From Streptococcus pluranimalium (lineage in GTDB: Bacteria > Bacillota > Bacilli > Lactobacillales > Streptococcaceae), in NCBI RefSeq assembly GCF_002953735.1, contig NZ_CP025536.1, positions 1,556,001 through 1,620,000 of the forward strand: DNA of 64,000 bases, given 5' to 3'. Below are positions 1 to 7,779 of this stretch, in pieces. The position numbers and the translations under genes were made by a program. A model generated the notes under the pieces. The model saw only the letters and a program-made list of their open reading frames with translations, was not told the DNA's origin and made no database searches. Within the stretch, counting starts at the first letter, position 1; each line of letters starts with the position of its first letter.

Positions 1-953
1 TTTATTTTCTTTCCAAAAGCAATATCTGGTACAAAAATTAAAAGCGGGTAGCCTGTTTGAAATTGCCTCTCTAGATATCGTTTTAGTTTCAATGGTATCT
101 TACCAGAGTCAACCTTTTTCTCCAGTCCAGTTAGCCAAATATTCCGTGGTTCAATTAAGGGATTCCCATGAAATCTTCGCGATAAAGTTCGTTTTTTTAA
201 GATTCCTTTTTTGACTTGTTTATCTAATTCTTCTGTCGAAGTTGCTGTCATATAGATGGTTAGACCATCTGCTTTTTTCGCTGTTCTAACAGCATGATAA
301 AGTATCTTATTATCGACGTAGGGAAAGGCATCTACTTCATCAACTAATATAAGATCAAAAGAGTGGTAAAACTTTAACAGCTGATGGGTAGTTGCAATAA
401 TCAAAGGGGAGCCACTATATGGTTCAGAATCACCATGTAACAAATCAATATCACAAGAAAAATCCTTGCTGAGTCGCTTGTATAATTCAATACAAACATC
501 TATACGAGGACTGGCCAAACAAACTTGTCCACCTTCATCAATCACTCGAGCGACTACTTCATAGATCATTTCCGTTTTTCCAGCTCCTGTTACGGCATGT
601 ACCAAACTATCCTTTCTATCCTCAAGTGATTGCACGAGACTACCTGAAATTTCTTTTTGATAACTAGTTAATTTGCCTTTCCATTGTAAAGCATTTCTTT
701 TTGGGAAAGTTTTCGGTGGAAAATAATAGAGATGTTCATCTTCCGTCAATCTACCTAATAAAATACAGGAGCGACAATAACGTGTCCCATCCGGCAACTG
801 CCAGTCAGTTGTAATCTTTTCTGAACATCTATTACAAGTAAGATTCCCATTTTCTTGAGTGAAAGCAGGTATCTTTATGGCTTCTTCTCTTTCCTCTGCC
901 GTGATACTAGAACCTGCAAACCAGCAACCACTTTTTTCTTTTAGCGTTTTCAT
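1..953 (-). CDS. comFA: ComFA, competence DNA-uptake helicase (partial)
   Basis: ComFA is the membrane-associated DEAD-box ATPase that helps pull single-stranded DNA in during natural transformation. The reading frame starts at 953 and is still open at the left window edge, so about 317 N-terminal residues are present. A zinc-binding pair CNRC/CRSC sits at residues 40-63, a Walker A VTGAGKT at 121-127, a DEVD box near 205-208 and an MTATST motif III near 235-240. The order matches the family. The start is supported by similarity to the family N-terminus, but no Shine-Dalgarno is visible and a competence sigma-factor box ends only 8 nt upstream. It diverges from the YigZ-like gene, a common streptococcal arrangement. 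comFC would be expected beyond the window edge. Confidence 0.93.
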   Translation of the reverse strand, partial: MKTLKEKSGCWFAGSSITAEEREEAIKIPAFTQENGNLTCNRCSEKITTDWQLPDGTRYCRSCILLGRLTEDEHLYYFPPKTFPKRNALQWKGKLTSYQKEISGSLVQSLEDRKDSLVHAVTGAGKTEMIYEVVARVIDEGGQVCLASPRIDVCIELYKRLSKDFSCDIDLLHGDSEPYSGSPLIIATTHQLLKFYHSFDLILVDEVDAFPYVDNKILYHAVRTAKKADGLTIYMTATSTEELDKQVKKGILKKRTLSRRFHGNPLIEPRNIWLTGLEKKVDSGKIPLKLKRYLERQFQTGYPLLIFVPDIAFGKKI

Positions 954-961
954 CACTTATT

Positions 962-969
962 TATTCGAA
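962..969 (-). promoter_or_regulatory. Candidate ComX (SigX) box of comFA
   Basis: Read on the minus strand this is TTCGAATA, a 7/8 match to the streptococcal competence box TACGAATA. It lies 8 nt upstream of the comFA start codon, where it would act as the -10 element. That spacing implies a very short or absent 5' leader on the competence transcript. The match and the position upstream of a late competence gene are both expected; the short spacing is unusual. Confidence 0.65.
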
Positions 970-987
970 GTTATCTGAAGCTTATGG

Positions 988-993
988 TAAAAT
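988..993 (+). promoter_or_regulatory. Candidate -10 element of the yigZ-like gene
   Basis: TAAAAT lies 6 nt before the ATG at 1000, so a normal transcription start would fall on or next to the start codon. No ribosome binding site is present between them. The -35 is weak (TTCGAA near 964-969) and overlaps the competence box of comFA. This suggests a leaderless or near-leaderless mRNA but does not prove it. Confidence 0.4.
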
Positions 994-999
994 TTTTTT

Positions 1000-1629
1000 A
1001 TGAATTATAAAACAATCACATCAAATCACATTACTGAAGAAGAGATTAAGAAATCACGCTTTATCTGCCACCTTAAACGTGTCACAAGTGAAGAAGAGGC
1101 TCGTGACTTTATTGCAGCTATCAAAAAAGAGCATTACAGAGCCAATCATTCTTGCTCTGCAATGATTATTGGCGAAAATAGTGAAGTCAAACGTTCCAGT
1201 GATGATGGTGAGCCTAGTGGAACTGCTGGCGTTCCTATGTTAACTGTACTTGAAAAACAAGAGTTGACCAACGTCGTTGCTGTTGTTACACGGTATTTTG
1301 GAGGAATTAAACTCGGTGCTGGCGGTCTTATTAGGGCTTATACAGGTAGTGTCGCCCAAGCCCTCAATGAGATCGGTTTAGTAACTGTCAAAGAACAAGT
1401 TGGCTTACAAGTGATTTTATCGTATCCGCAATACCAAACCTTCGCTAATTTTTTAGAACAAGAAAATTTAGAAGAATTTAACACACAATTTCTTGAGTAT
1501 GTGACCAGCGATATCTATACTGACGAAGATAGGTTGTCTGATCTTCAATCTGCTTTAACGGAATTTTATCAAGGTAAGATCTCTTTCCAAAAAATCGATT
1601 CCAAAATTGTTGAAGTTCCTACTCCTTAA
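1000..1629 (+). CDS. YigZ/IMPACT family protein
   Basis: This 209-residue protein belongs to the YigZ/YvyE family, which has an N-terminal UPF0029 (IMPACT) domain and a C-terminal DUF1949 ferredoxin-like domain. The family signature is visible in the middle of the first domain: SSDDGEPSGTAGVPML near residues 68-83 followed by VTRYFGGIKLGAGGL near 96-110. Family members bind nucleic acid or ribosomes and their exact role in bacteria is not settled. The gene is divergent from comFA and ends in its own hairpin terminator. No Shine-Dalgarno precedes the ATG, and the next in-frame ATG lies well inside the conserved domain, so this start is retained. Confidence 0.88.
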   Translation: MNYKTITSNHITEEEIKKSRFICHLKRVTSEEEARDFIAAIKKEHYRANHSCSAMIIGENSEVKRSSDDGEPSGTAGVPMLTVLEKQELTNVVAVVTRYFGGIKLGAGGLIRAYTGSVAQALNEIGLVTVKEQVGLQVILSYPQYQTFANFLEQENLEEFNTQFLEYVTSDIYTDEDRLSDLQSALTEFYQGKISFQKIDSKIVEVPTP

Positions 1630-1638
1630 TGATAAACG

Positions 1639-1671
1639 TTCCTTATCGCTTTGATAAGGAATTTCTATTTT
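1639..1671 (+). terminator. Rho-independent terminator after yigZ-like gene
   Basis: A 9-bp perfect stem (TTCCTTATC / GATAAGGAA) with a short loop is followed by a T-rich tract. It lies 9 nt past the stop codon and its tail overlaps the -35 of the cysK promoter. Confidence 0.8.
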
Positions 1672-1697
1672 ACAACTTTTTAACTAGCCTTTATACT
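1669..1697 (+). promoter_or_regulatory. cysK promoter
   Basis: TTTACA at 1669-1674 and TATACT at 1692-1697 are separated by 17 bp, a good sigma-A promoter. The transcript would start near 1704. A Shine-Dalgarno TTAGGAG follows at about 1711-1717. Confidence 0.7.
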
Positions 1698-1726
1698 AGT
1701 AACCAAAACCGTTAGGAGCTAAAAGT

Positions 1727-2656
1727 ATGTCAAAGATTTACAATCATATCACTGAACTTGTTGGGCAAACACCTATCGTAAAGCTCAATCGCCTTGTTCC
1801 AGAAGATGCCGCTGAAGTTTACGTTAAAATTGAAGCTTTTAACCCAGGATCCTCTGTCAAAGATCGAATTGCATTACAAATGATCGAGGATGCTGAAAAT
1901 GCTGGAACGATTAAACCTGGAGACACTATCATTGAACCGACTTCTGGTAATACTGGCATCGGATTGTCTTGGGTAGGAGCCGCTAAAGGTTATAAGGTTG
2001 TCATCGTCATGCCCGATACTATGAGCCTTGAACGTCGTCAATTAATTCAAGCTTACGGTGCTGAATTAGTATTAACCCCAGGTAGTGAAGGTATGAAAGG
2101 GGCTATTGCAAAAGCTAAAGAATTAGCAGATGAGCGTCAGGGTTGGGTTCCTATGCAATTTGCTAATCCGTCAAATCCTAAAGTTCACGAGGAACAAACT
2201 GGTAAAGAAATCATCGATGCTTTCGGCGAAACAGGACTTGATGCTTTTGTATCAGGTGTCGGAACAGGTGGAACTATTACTGGTGTTGCGAATACATTGA
2301 AAAAAGTCAATGCTAATATTACGATTGTAGCAGTTGAAGCAGATGAATCTGCTGTGCTCTCTGGTGAGAATCCTGGACCTCATAAAATCCAAGGAATCTC
2401 TGCAGGATTTATCCCTGATACTCTTGACACAAACGCTTATGATCAAATCATTCGTGTTACATCTGAACATGCTTTAGAAACTGGACGAACAGTAGGTGCC
2501 CAAGAAGGCTTCTTGGTGGGAATTTCTTCTGGTGCGGCGATTTTTGCAGCTATTGAGAAAGCTAAAGAATTAGGCAAAGGTAAAACAGTCCTAGCAATTT
2601 TACCTGATAACGGTGAACGTTATTTATCAACAGCTCTTTATAAATTTGGTGAATAA
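1727..2656 (+). CDS. cysK: Cysteine synthase A (O-acetylserine sulfhydrylase)
   Basis: CysK is the PLP enzyme that makes cysteine from O-acetylserine and sulfide in the cytoplasm. The 309-residue length is typical. The PLP lysine is K45 in PGSSVKDR, the substrate loop TSGNTG is at 72-77, and the phosphate-binding GTGGT is at 179-183. The start has a good Shine-Dalgarno (TTAGGAG, 9 nt upstream). The gene is monocistronic with its own promoter and is followed directly by a degraded IS200-like element. Cystathionine beta-synthase-like relatives exist, but the compact length and motifs favour CysK. Confidence 0.95.
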   Translation: MSKIYNHITELVGQTPIVKLNRLVPEDAAEVYVKIEAFNPGSSVKDRIALQMIEDAENAGTIKPGDTIIEPTSGNTGIGLSWVGAAKGYKVVIVMPDTMSLERRQLIQAYGAELVLTPGSEGMKGAIAKAKELADERQGWVPMQFANPSNPKVHEEQTGKEIIDAFGETGLDAFVSGVGTGGTITGVANTLKKVNANITIVAVEADESAVLSGENPGPHKIQGISAGFIPDTLDTNAYDQIIRVTSEHALETGRTVGAQEGFLVGISSGAAIFAAIEKAKELGKGKTVLAILPDNGERYLSTALYKFGE

Positions 2657-2721
2657 AGTATTACAATCATGACTACCTGTCTAGCGGGTGGTTTGAACAG
2701 GGACTATAAACCCACATCATC

Positions 2722-2745
2722 AGCCAGCGTCTAAAGACGCTGGCT
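2722..2745. repeat. Subterminal hairpin of the IS200-like element
   Basis: A perfect 10-bp inverted repeat (AGCCAGCGTC / GACGCTGGCT) with a TAAA loop. IS200/IS605 TnpA recognises hairpins like this near the element ends. It could also act as a terminator, but no T-tract follows directly on either strand. Confidence 0.65.
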
Positions 2746-2867
2746 TTCATCTTGTTCAACCCTAATAAGCTTTTGACTCGTCACTTGCCTCTTAAAGAGG
2801 CGTTCTTATTACTCGCCATTATCCCTAAAGGGATCTTCATACTCTTTTACGCTCAATTTATCTAAGG

Positions 2868-3320
2868 CTATATCATGTTAATTCGCCTTCTTATTTCTAA
2901 GCTCATGAAGAAATCATCCACTGGATAATTTCTTTGCTCTTGAATATATTTTTTATCGTGGCTTCGTTTAGTTCAACTGTACTCACATAATACCCCTCTG
3001 CCCAAAAATGGCGATTCCAAAATTTATATTTGAGATTATCGTGTTTGTCAAACATCATAAGTGCGCTTTTACCTTTAAATATCCTATGAAACTTGAAATG
3101 CTAATTCTTGGAGGAATACTTACTAGCATATGTACATAATCTGGCATTAAATGACCTTCTATTATTTCAACTCCCTTATAGCTACATAAACGGCGAAAGA
3201 TTTCGCCTAGACTACTTCGATATTGATTGTAAATTACTTTTCGTCTATACTTAGGTGAAAATACTATGTGGTAGAACACATCCACTTAGTATGTAATAAA
3301 CTGTGTGCCTTTTGTGCCAT
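2868..3320 (-). pseudogene. IS200-type TnpA transposase, frameshifted
   Basis: The Y1 HUH single-strand transposase can be rebuilt by restoring three single bases. It starts MAQKAHSLLHTKWMC at 3320. A base is lost near 3275 before the YHIVFSPKYRR block, another near 3055 (KVKAHL then MMFDKHDN), and a third in the A-run near 2950 (EATIK then KYIQEQ). The reconstructed product is about 150 residues, normal for the family. The motif corresponding to HUH is present as HMLV downstream of GHLMPDYV, with Y instead of the usual H. Three independent deletions make the copy inactive. Confidence 0.85.
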
Positions 3321-3440
3321 ATTTTACTCCATTCGCTTTACATTAGGCTTGAACACCTTTATCGTATCGCGTTTGGAGTTTTTTTTGGGGATAACCTTCG
3401 ATGCGCACCTGCGGAGTGAAACGGACTTAAAGTTGTAAAC

Positions 3441-3487
3441 AAAAAGACTCTACTGACATTTTTAATGTCGATAGAGTCTTTTTTTAT
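3441..3487 (-). terminator. Terminator of the S1-domain/HAD-cyclophilin operon
   Basis: A long stem (AAAGACTCTACTGACATT paired with AATGTCGATAGAGTCTTT, two imperfect pairs) has A and T tracts on both sides, so it can stop transcription on the minus strand. It overlaps the last bases of the S1-domain gene. Confidence 0.8.
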
Positions 3488-3843
3488 TCTTCTCTTTTTA
3501 GAAAACGCAGACTTTCATCAATCCATTCTGATAATTTATCATTTAAAGGTTTGAAACCTGTCCGATGACGATTACTTGAAAAGCGGTGACGATGCATCAT
3601 TTGGTGGCGATCTTCCTCCAAAGTCCTCATTGAGAGACTCGCTTTTTGAGTATATTCATCAACATCCAAGACCTGCACAGTAACCTCTTGACCAATCGAT
3701 AAACACTTATGAATGTTATCAATAAATCCTGTTTTTATCTCAGAGATATGAATTAAACCTGTAATATCATTTTCTAATTGGACAAAGGCACCATAGGGCT
3801 TTATGCCTGTGATGGTCCCCTTGAGTTTATCTCCAATATTCAT
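3484..3843 (-). CDS. cvfD: S1-domain RNA-binding regulator (CvfD/YugI-like)
   Basis: This 119-residue protein has an S1 RNA-binding domain at about residues 1-75 ([20 protein letters not shown], then GLIHISEI) and a basic, His/Arg-rich tail. It matches general stress protein 13/YugI and pneumococcal CvfD, a post-transcriptional regulator of metabolism and virulence. The name is by family similarity. Its ATG overlaps the stop of the upstream HAD-cyclophilin gene (TAATG), so the two are translationally coupled. A strong hairpin terminator follows. Confidence 0.82.
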   Translation of the reverse strand: MNIGDKLKGTITGIKPYGAFVQLENDITGLIHISEIKTGFIDNIHKCLSIGQEVTVQVLDVDEYTQKASLSMRTLEEDRHQMMHRHRFSSNRHRTGFKPLNDKLSEWIDESLRFLKREE

Positions 3844-5243
3844 TAATCCACAACCTCAATTGATTCAATAATGACATCATCAAGTGGTTTATCTTGCGCA
3901 CCTGTTTCAACAGCTGCAATTTTATCTAAGACATCATAAGATGCTTGATCTACTAACTGTCCAAAAACCGTATGGCGACGGTCTAAATGTGGTGTCCCTC
4001 CATTTTCGGCATAACGCTCAGCAATAGCTTCTGGCCATCCCCCACGAGCCAATTCCTTAGCACTATAAGGGAAGTTTACATTTTGAACCACAAAGAACTG
4101 ACTACCATTCGTATTAGGACCAGCATTTGCCATTGAAAGAGCTCCACGAAGGTTATAGAGTTCTTCTGAAAACTCATCTTCAAAACTCTCACCATAAATC
4201 GATTGTCCTCCCATACCAGTTCCAGTTGGGTCTCCCCCTTGAATCATGAAATCCTTAATGATACGGTGGAAAATAATCCCATCATAGTAACCATCTTTTG
4301 CCAAACCTATAAAGTTAGCAACCGTTTTAGGAGCATGCTCTGGGAACAACTTAACAACTAAATCACCATGATTTGTTTTAATTGTTGCAATAGGACCTTC
4401 TACATTTTCTAAATCCAACTGTGGGAAGTGTAATTCTTTTTCTACCAAACCTAATTCCTCCAAGGCATGTAAAATGCCATCTTCTTCTACTTTTTCAGTA
4501 ACGTAATCTGCTTTTTCTTTTAATTCTGGAACAGCATTACCCATGGCGATCTTAAGACCAACATGGTCAAACATCTCCATATCATTTGGCCCATCACCAA
4601 AGAATAAAACATTTTCTGGTTTTAAGCCTTCTTTTTCCAAAACGTAATCCAAACCGGAAGCTTTGGAAATCCCCAACTTCACTGTATCGGATGAGTGTAT
4701 ATGCCATGGTACCAGACGCACTTGCTGCGCCAATTCATCAGGCAACACCAGCTCTGAATTATTCTCAGCAAAGGTCCACATGTGGTAAACATCGTTGTTC
4801 AGATGAAAATCCGGTTCAACATCTAAGAGTCCATATACGGGAATCATGGCATGATCAATTAACTCTTTACGGGCTGATACCACTGGTTTTTCTTTCCCTG
4901 CAAAACCATAATCAATCCCAATTTCTTGGCACCATGTGACAAAAGATTCTATAATCGTTTTATCTAATGGTAAATTAGCCACTTCCTCACCTTTTCGATC
5001 AATGACATAAGTCCCATTAATCGTGACAAAATAATCAGGTTCTAGGTCACGAATTTCTGGAACCACACCATAAATCGCACGGCCACTAGCAATACCTGTT
5101 AAAATTCCCTTTTTTTTCAAAGATTTGAAAACCTTTGTTATCGACTGAGGCATATAACCAGTATCTTTAATACGTAGTGTATCATCAATATCAAAGAAAA
5201 CTGCTTTTATCTTTTTGGCCTTATATTTCGTTTTGATATCCAT
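3843..5243 (-). CDS. HAD-IIB (Cof-type) phosphatase fused to cyclophilin peptidyl-prolyl isomerase
   Basis: This 466-residue protein is a two-domain fusion known in streptococci. Residues 10-270 form a Cof-type HAD-IIB phosphatase: FFDIDDT at 16-22 holds the nucleophile D18 and acid D20, and GDGPNDMEM near 217-225 is motif IV. Residues 280-466 form a cyclophilin with [19 protein letters not shown] near 322-340 and NGSQFFV further on. No signal peptide is visible, so it is cytoplasmic. The phosphatase substrate is unknown. A gap of 47 bp separates it from liaR upstream, and it is coupled to the S1-domain gene downstream. Confidence 0.9.
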   Translation of the reverse strand: MDIKTKYKAKKIKAVFFDIDDTLRIKDTGYMPQSITKVFKSLKKKGILTGIASGRAIYGVVPEIRDLEPDYFVTINGTYVIDRKGEEVANLPLDKTIIESFVTWCQEIGIDYGFAGKEKPVVSARKELIDHAMIPVYGLLDVEPDFHLNNDVYHMWTFAENNSELVLPDELAQQVRLVPWHIHSSDTVKLGISKASGLDYVLEKEGLKPENVLFFGDGPNDMEMFDHVGLKIAMGNAVPELKEKADYVTEKVEEDGILHALEELGLVEKELHFPQLDLENVEGPIATIKTNHGDLVVKLFPEHAPKTVANFIGLAKDGYYDGIIFHRIIKDFMIQGGDPTGTGMGGQSIYGESFEDEFSEELYNLRGALSMANAGPNTNGSQFFVVQNVNFPYSAKELARGGWPEAIAERYAENGGTPHLDRRHTVFGQLVDQASYDVLDKIAAVETGAQDKPLDDVIIESIEVVD

Positions 5244-5290
5244 TCTTTCCCCTTACTAAAAATACTATACTTATTATTGTATCATATTTT

Positions 5291-5929
5291 TTAATCTTCT
5301 TGGGGCACCAAATGATGTCTGAAAGCATACACCACTGCTTGCGTCCGATCATCAACTTGTAGTTTGGCTAGAATGTTAGAAACGTGAGTTTTCACCGTTT
5401 TTAAAGAGATGAATAATTCATCAGCTATGGTTTGGTTATCGTAACCTTTGGCTAATAAATACAGGATATCTCTTTCTCTAGCAGTGAGATCCTCATGCAG
5501 AGCAGGATGCTCGTCGTGAAGTTTCATCTTTTGCTCAACTTCTGTTTCAATAGCCAGTTGACCTTCAGCAACTTTTCGAATCGCATTGAGAATTTCTGGC
5601 GCATTGGACGTTTTTAACATGTAACCTTTGGCACCTGCTTGAATAACTGGGTAAATTTTCTCATTATCAAGATATGAAGTCAAGACTAATATTTTCGCTT
5701 CTGGCCATTCCTTTAGAATTTGTAAGGTCGCCTCCACTCCGTCCATCTCTGGCATAACCAAATCCATCACAATAACGTCTGGACGTAAGTCAAGAGCTTT
5801 GCTTATTCCCTCTTGACCATTACCTGCTTCTCCAATCACTGTAATATCTTGTTGAAGATTTAAAAAACTTTTCAAACCCATTCGTACCATCTCATGGTCA
5901 TCAACTAATAATACGCTTAAATTACTCAT
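5291..5929 (-). CDS. liaR: LiaR/VraR-type response regulator
   Basis: This 212-residue NarL/FixJ-family regulator answers cell-envelope stress with LiaS. The receiver domain covers about residues 1-120, with the phosphoacceptor aspartate in VIVMDLVMPEMDG near residue 55. The LuxR-type helix-turn-helix is near 148-205 (LTARERDILYLLAKGY, then TVKTHVSNILAKL). It overlaps liaS by 8 bp, so the two are co-transcribed and probably coupled. The gene order liaF-liaS-liaR is the conserved one. Confidence 0.93.
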   Translation of the reverse strand: MSNLSVLLVDDHEMVRMGLKSFLNLQQDITVIGEAGNGQEGISKALDLRPDVIVMDLVMPEMDGVEATLQILKEWPEAKILVLTSYLDNEKIYPVIQAGAKGYMLKTSNAPEILNAIRKVAEGQLAIETEVEQKMKLHDEHPALHEDLTARERDILYLLAKGYDNQTIADELFISLKTVKTHVSNILAKLQVDDRTQAVVYAFRHHLVPQED

Positions 5930-6920
5930 CTACTTCTCCTACTAGTGGTAAAACCACTGTCATCGTAACACCTTGATTGGGTGCAGAAATCATCTGGAAA
6001 CTTCCTGCCATATCTGAAACACGATCTTCCATATTTTTCAAACCATAACTAATTCTCTTAGCTTTTTCAACATCAAACCCTACGCCATTATCAATCATCT
6101 TTAACTGAATCGACCTAGGTGTCTGATAAAGATAAATATCCAGTTGACTTGCTTTTGAATGTTTTAGAGTATTACTAATAAATTCTTGAATAATACGAAA
6201 TAAGTGATCTTCAATTGGCTTTGGCAAAACTTGTAAATTTTCTTTAAAGGAAACTTGAATTGGACTCTTATCTTTTATCTCCTGCAAAATCATCTCTAAG
6301 CCTTGTTTAAGAGACTTACCTTCTAGCTCAGTAGGACGCAAATGAAGTAGCATAACACGCAAATCATTTTGCGCATTTGTTAAGATATCTTCTGTATTTT
6401 TCAACTGTTCTTGTAAGGCCTCTTGGCTCATACTTGACAGGCTGTATGAGACCCCTGATAAAATCATGACAGCTGCAAACAACTCTTGACTCACAGTGTC
6501 ATGTAAATCTCTTGCAATACGCTTTCTTTCTTCCTGTATGATACTTTCTTTTTGAGAAAGAGCGACATTTTCAGTATTTTGCAGTTGCTGAGTTAAGGTC
6601 ATTGTTTTTTCAGATAACTGATTGATCATTTTTCCCAATTCATCATCTCCTGCCTGAACCGGTTGATTATGAACGATTCGTCTTAAACTTTTAAAAACAT
6701 GGCGATGGGCATGATAATTAAGCAAGGTTGACACAAAAATTAACATAATTGTTAACGAAATCGTCAACAAAACAATAGAAAATATAAACTGATTTAGCCT
6801 TTCAACATCCATAACAACATCTTTTAAGGATATAGAAAAGGAGTCCAAAATCAATGAGACGATTGAAAATATAATAACTAGTGCATAAAGAAAAAGTAGA
6901 ATAATATGAGATTTTCTCAT
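5922..6920 (-). CDS. liaS: LiaS/VraS-type sensor histidine kinase
   Basis: This 332-residue intramembrane-sensing kinase has two N-terminal transmembrane segments (about residues 6-28 and 44-68) with almost no extracellular loop, typical of LiaS. The HisKA_3 box RIARDLHDTVSQ carries the phosphorylated histidine near residue 140. The ATPase domain is seen in ISNTLKHSKA near 245 and DNGVGFDVEKA near 275. It overlaps liaF by 4 bp (ATGA) and liaR by 8 bp. The usual partner that inhibits it, LiaF, is directly upstream. Confidence 0.93.
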   Translation of the reverse strand: MRKSHIILLFLYALVIIFSIVSLILDSFSISLKDVVMDVERLNQFIFSIVLLTISLTIMLIFVSTLLNYHAHRHVFKSLRRIVHNQPVQAGDDELGKMINQLSEKTMTLTQQLQNTENVALSQKESIIQEERKRIARDLHDTVSQELFAAVMILSGVSYSLSSMSQEALQEQLKNTEDILTNAQNDLRVMLLHLRPTELEGKSLKQGLEMILQEIKDKSPIQVSFKENLQVLPKPIEDHLFRIIQEFISNTLKHSKASQLDIYLYQTPRSIQLKMIDNGVGFDVEKAKRISYGLKNMEDRVSDMAGSFQMISAPNQGVTMTVVLPLVGEVDE

Positions 6921-7615
6921 CGGCTCATCACCTCTGTATCCCCTGCAAAGTTACTAATAACGATTTTCACACTACGGTTACTCTCTTCATAATCATCGCT
7001 TCTTAATTTGATTGTCTCATTTCTCAAATCATATGCTTTATGATCAAAAAAGGCTACTGATCCATAAATAGAACTCACCGTCAAACTAACAGAAACATCT
7101 ATAGGCACAAGAATTTTTGTAGGCCCATATACCTTTCTGATGAGAATGACATTATCTTGATTCCTTAAAATCACTTTAGACAAATCAATAGTGTCATTCC
7201 CACTAATACGAATCACATCAATATCATCAAAATAATAAGTATCAGAAGTCAAATCATCCTCTTGACCAAACCATTGATTACGATACTTAGTTAAGGTCAC
7301 CGGTCTTGTTTCAAACGATAATTCAGCCAGTCGATTATTTTTTTGAACCTGTGAAAAATGATTGATCATAATATAAATTAACCCTACTATCATTGCTAAA
7401 ATAATAAAAGGATTGAGCATCATAATCAAGAAAAATATCAATAAACACGCTGTCAAAATGAAATTAATCTTATCGGTATTATTATAAAACTTAAGTGCTA
7501 ATAAAGTTAAAATAAGAATCGCTATGAATCGTGGTATGTCATCTGATAAAATGGTCATCATCGCTAAAAGTAATAAGATAGCTTCGACGATTAAAAAAAA
7601 TTGAAATTTACGCAT
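6917..7615 (-). CDS. liaF: LiaF membrane regulator
   Basis: LiaF keeps LiaS inactive when there is no envelope stress. The 232-residue protein has a cluster of hydrophobic segments in its first 85 residues (four short helices) and a soluble C-terminal LiaF/DUF2154-like beta domain from about residue 110. It is the first gene of liaFSR. It lies 164 bp downstream of stk, and the gap holds a modest hairpin at 7695-7723, so lia could have its own promoter or continue from the stp-stk transcript. Confidence 0.88.
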   Translation of the reverse strand: MRKFQFFLIVEAILLLLAMMTILSDDIPRFIAILILTLLALKFYNNTDKINFILTACLLIFFLIMMLNPFIILAMIVGLIYIMINHFSQVQKNNRLAELSFETRPVTLTKYRNQWFGQEDDLTSDTYYFDDIDVIRISGNDTIDLSKVILRNQDNVILIRKVYGPTKILVPIDVSVSLTVSSIYGSVAFFDHKAYDLRNETIKLRSDDYEESNRSVKIVISNFAGDTEVMSR

Positions 7616-7694
7616 AAAACCTCACTTTTATCACTACAAATAAGTTTACCACAAGTTTCGAAGTAGAGCATCAGCCTAAAGACTTACAAAAAAA

Positions 7695-7723
7695 GTATTT
7701 CTAATATGAAATACTAGAAATAC
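7695..7723 (-). terminator. Hairpin between stk and liaF
   Basis: A 9-bp perfect inverted repeat (GTATTTCTA / TAGAAATAC) with an 11-nt loop. On the minus strand the stem is followed by TTTTTTTGTAAG-like sequence, so a partial terminator is plausible. Confidence 0.45.
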
Positions 7724-7779
7724 CTGATTTGAATCATCATATTGATTTGTTACTAAATTACTGAAGAATAATGACCTTA

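Larger units (their letters stand above)
2690..3420 (-). mobile_element. IS200/IS605-family element, decayed
   Basis: The block between cysK and the S1-domain gene holds a TnpA(Y1) pseudogene and strong hairpins typical of IS200-like elements. The hairpin at 2722-2745 (AGCCAGCGTC / GACGCTGGCT) and a smaller one at about 2786-2799 (GCCTCT / AGAGGC) flank the transposase. IS200 elements have no terminal inverted repeats, so the outer limits given here are estimates. No IS605-type TnpB is present. The element lies between two convergent genes and disrupts neither. Confidence 0.75.

Noticed and set aside
2252..2470. Open frame on the minus strand inside cysK
   Set aside because: It lies wholly inside a well-conserved gene on the other strand and has no ribosome binding site or protein-like features.
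4586..4939. 117-codon plus-strand frame inside the HAD-cyclophilin gene
   Set aside because: Antisense shadow of an intact conserved gene; the composition is not protein-like.
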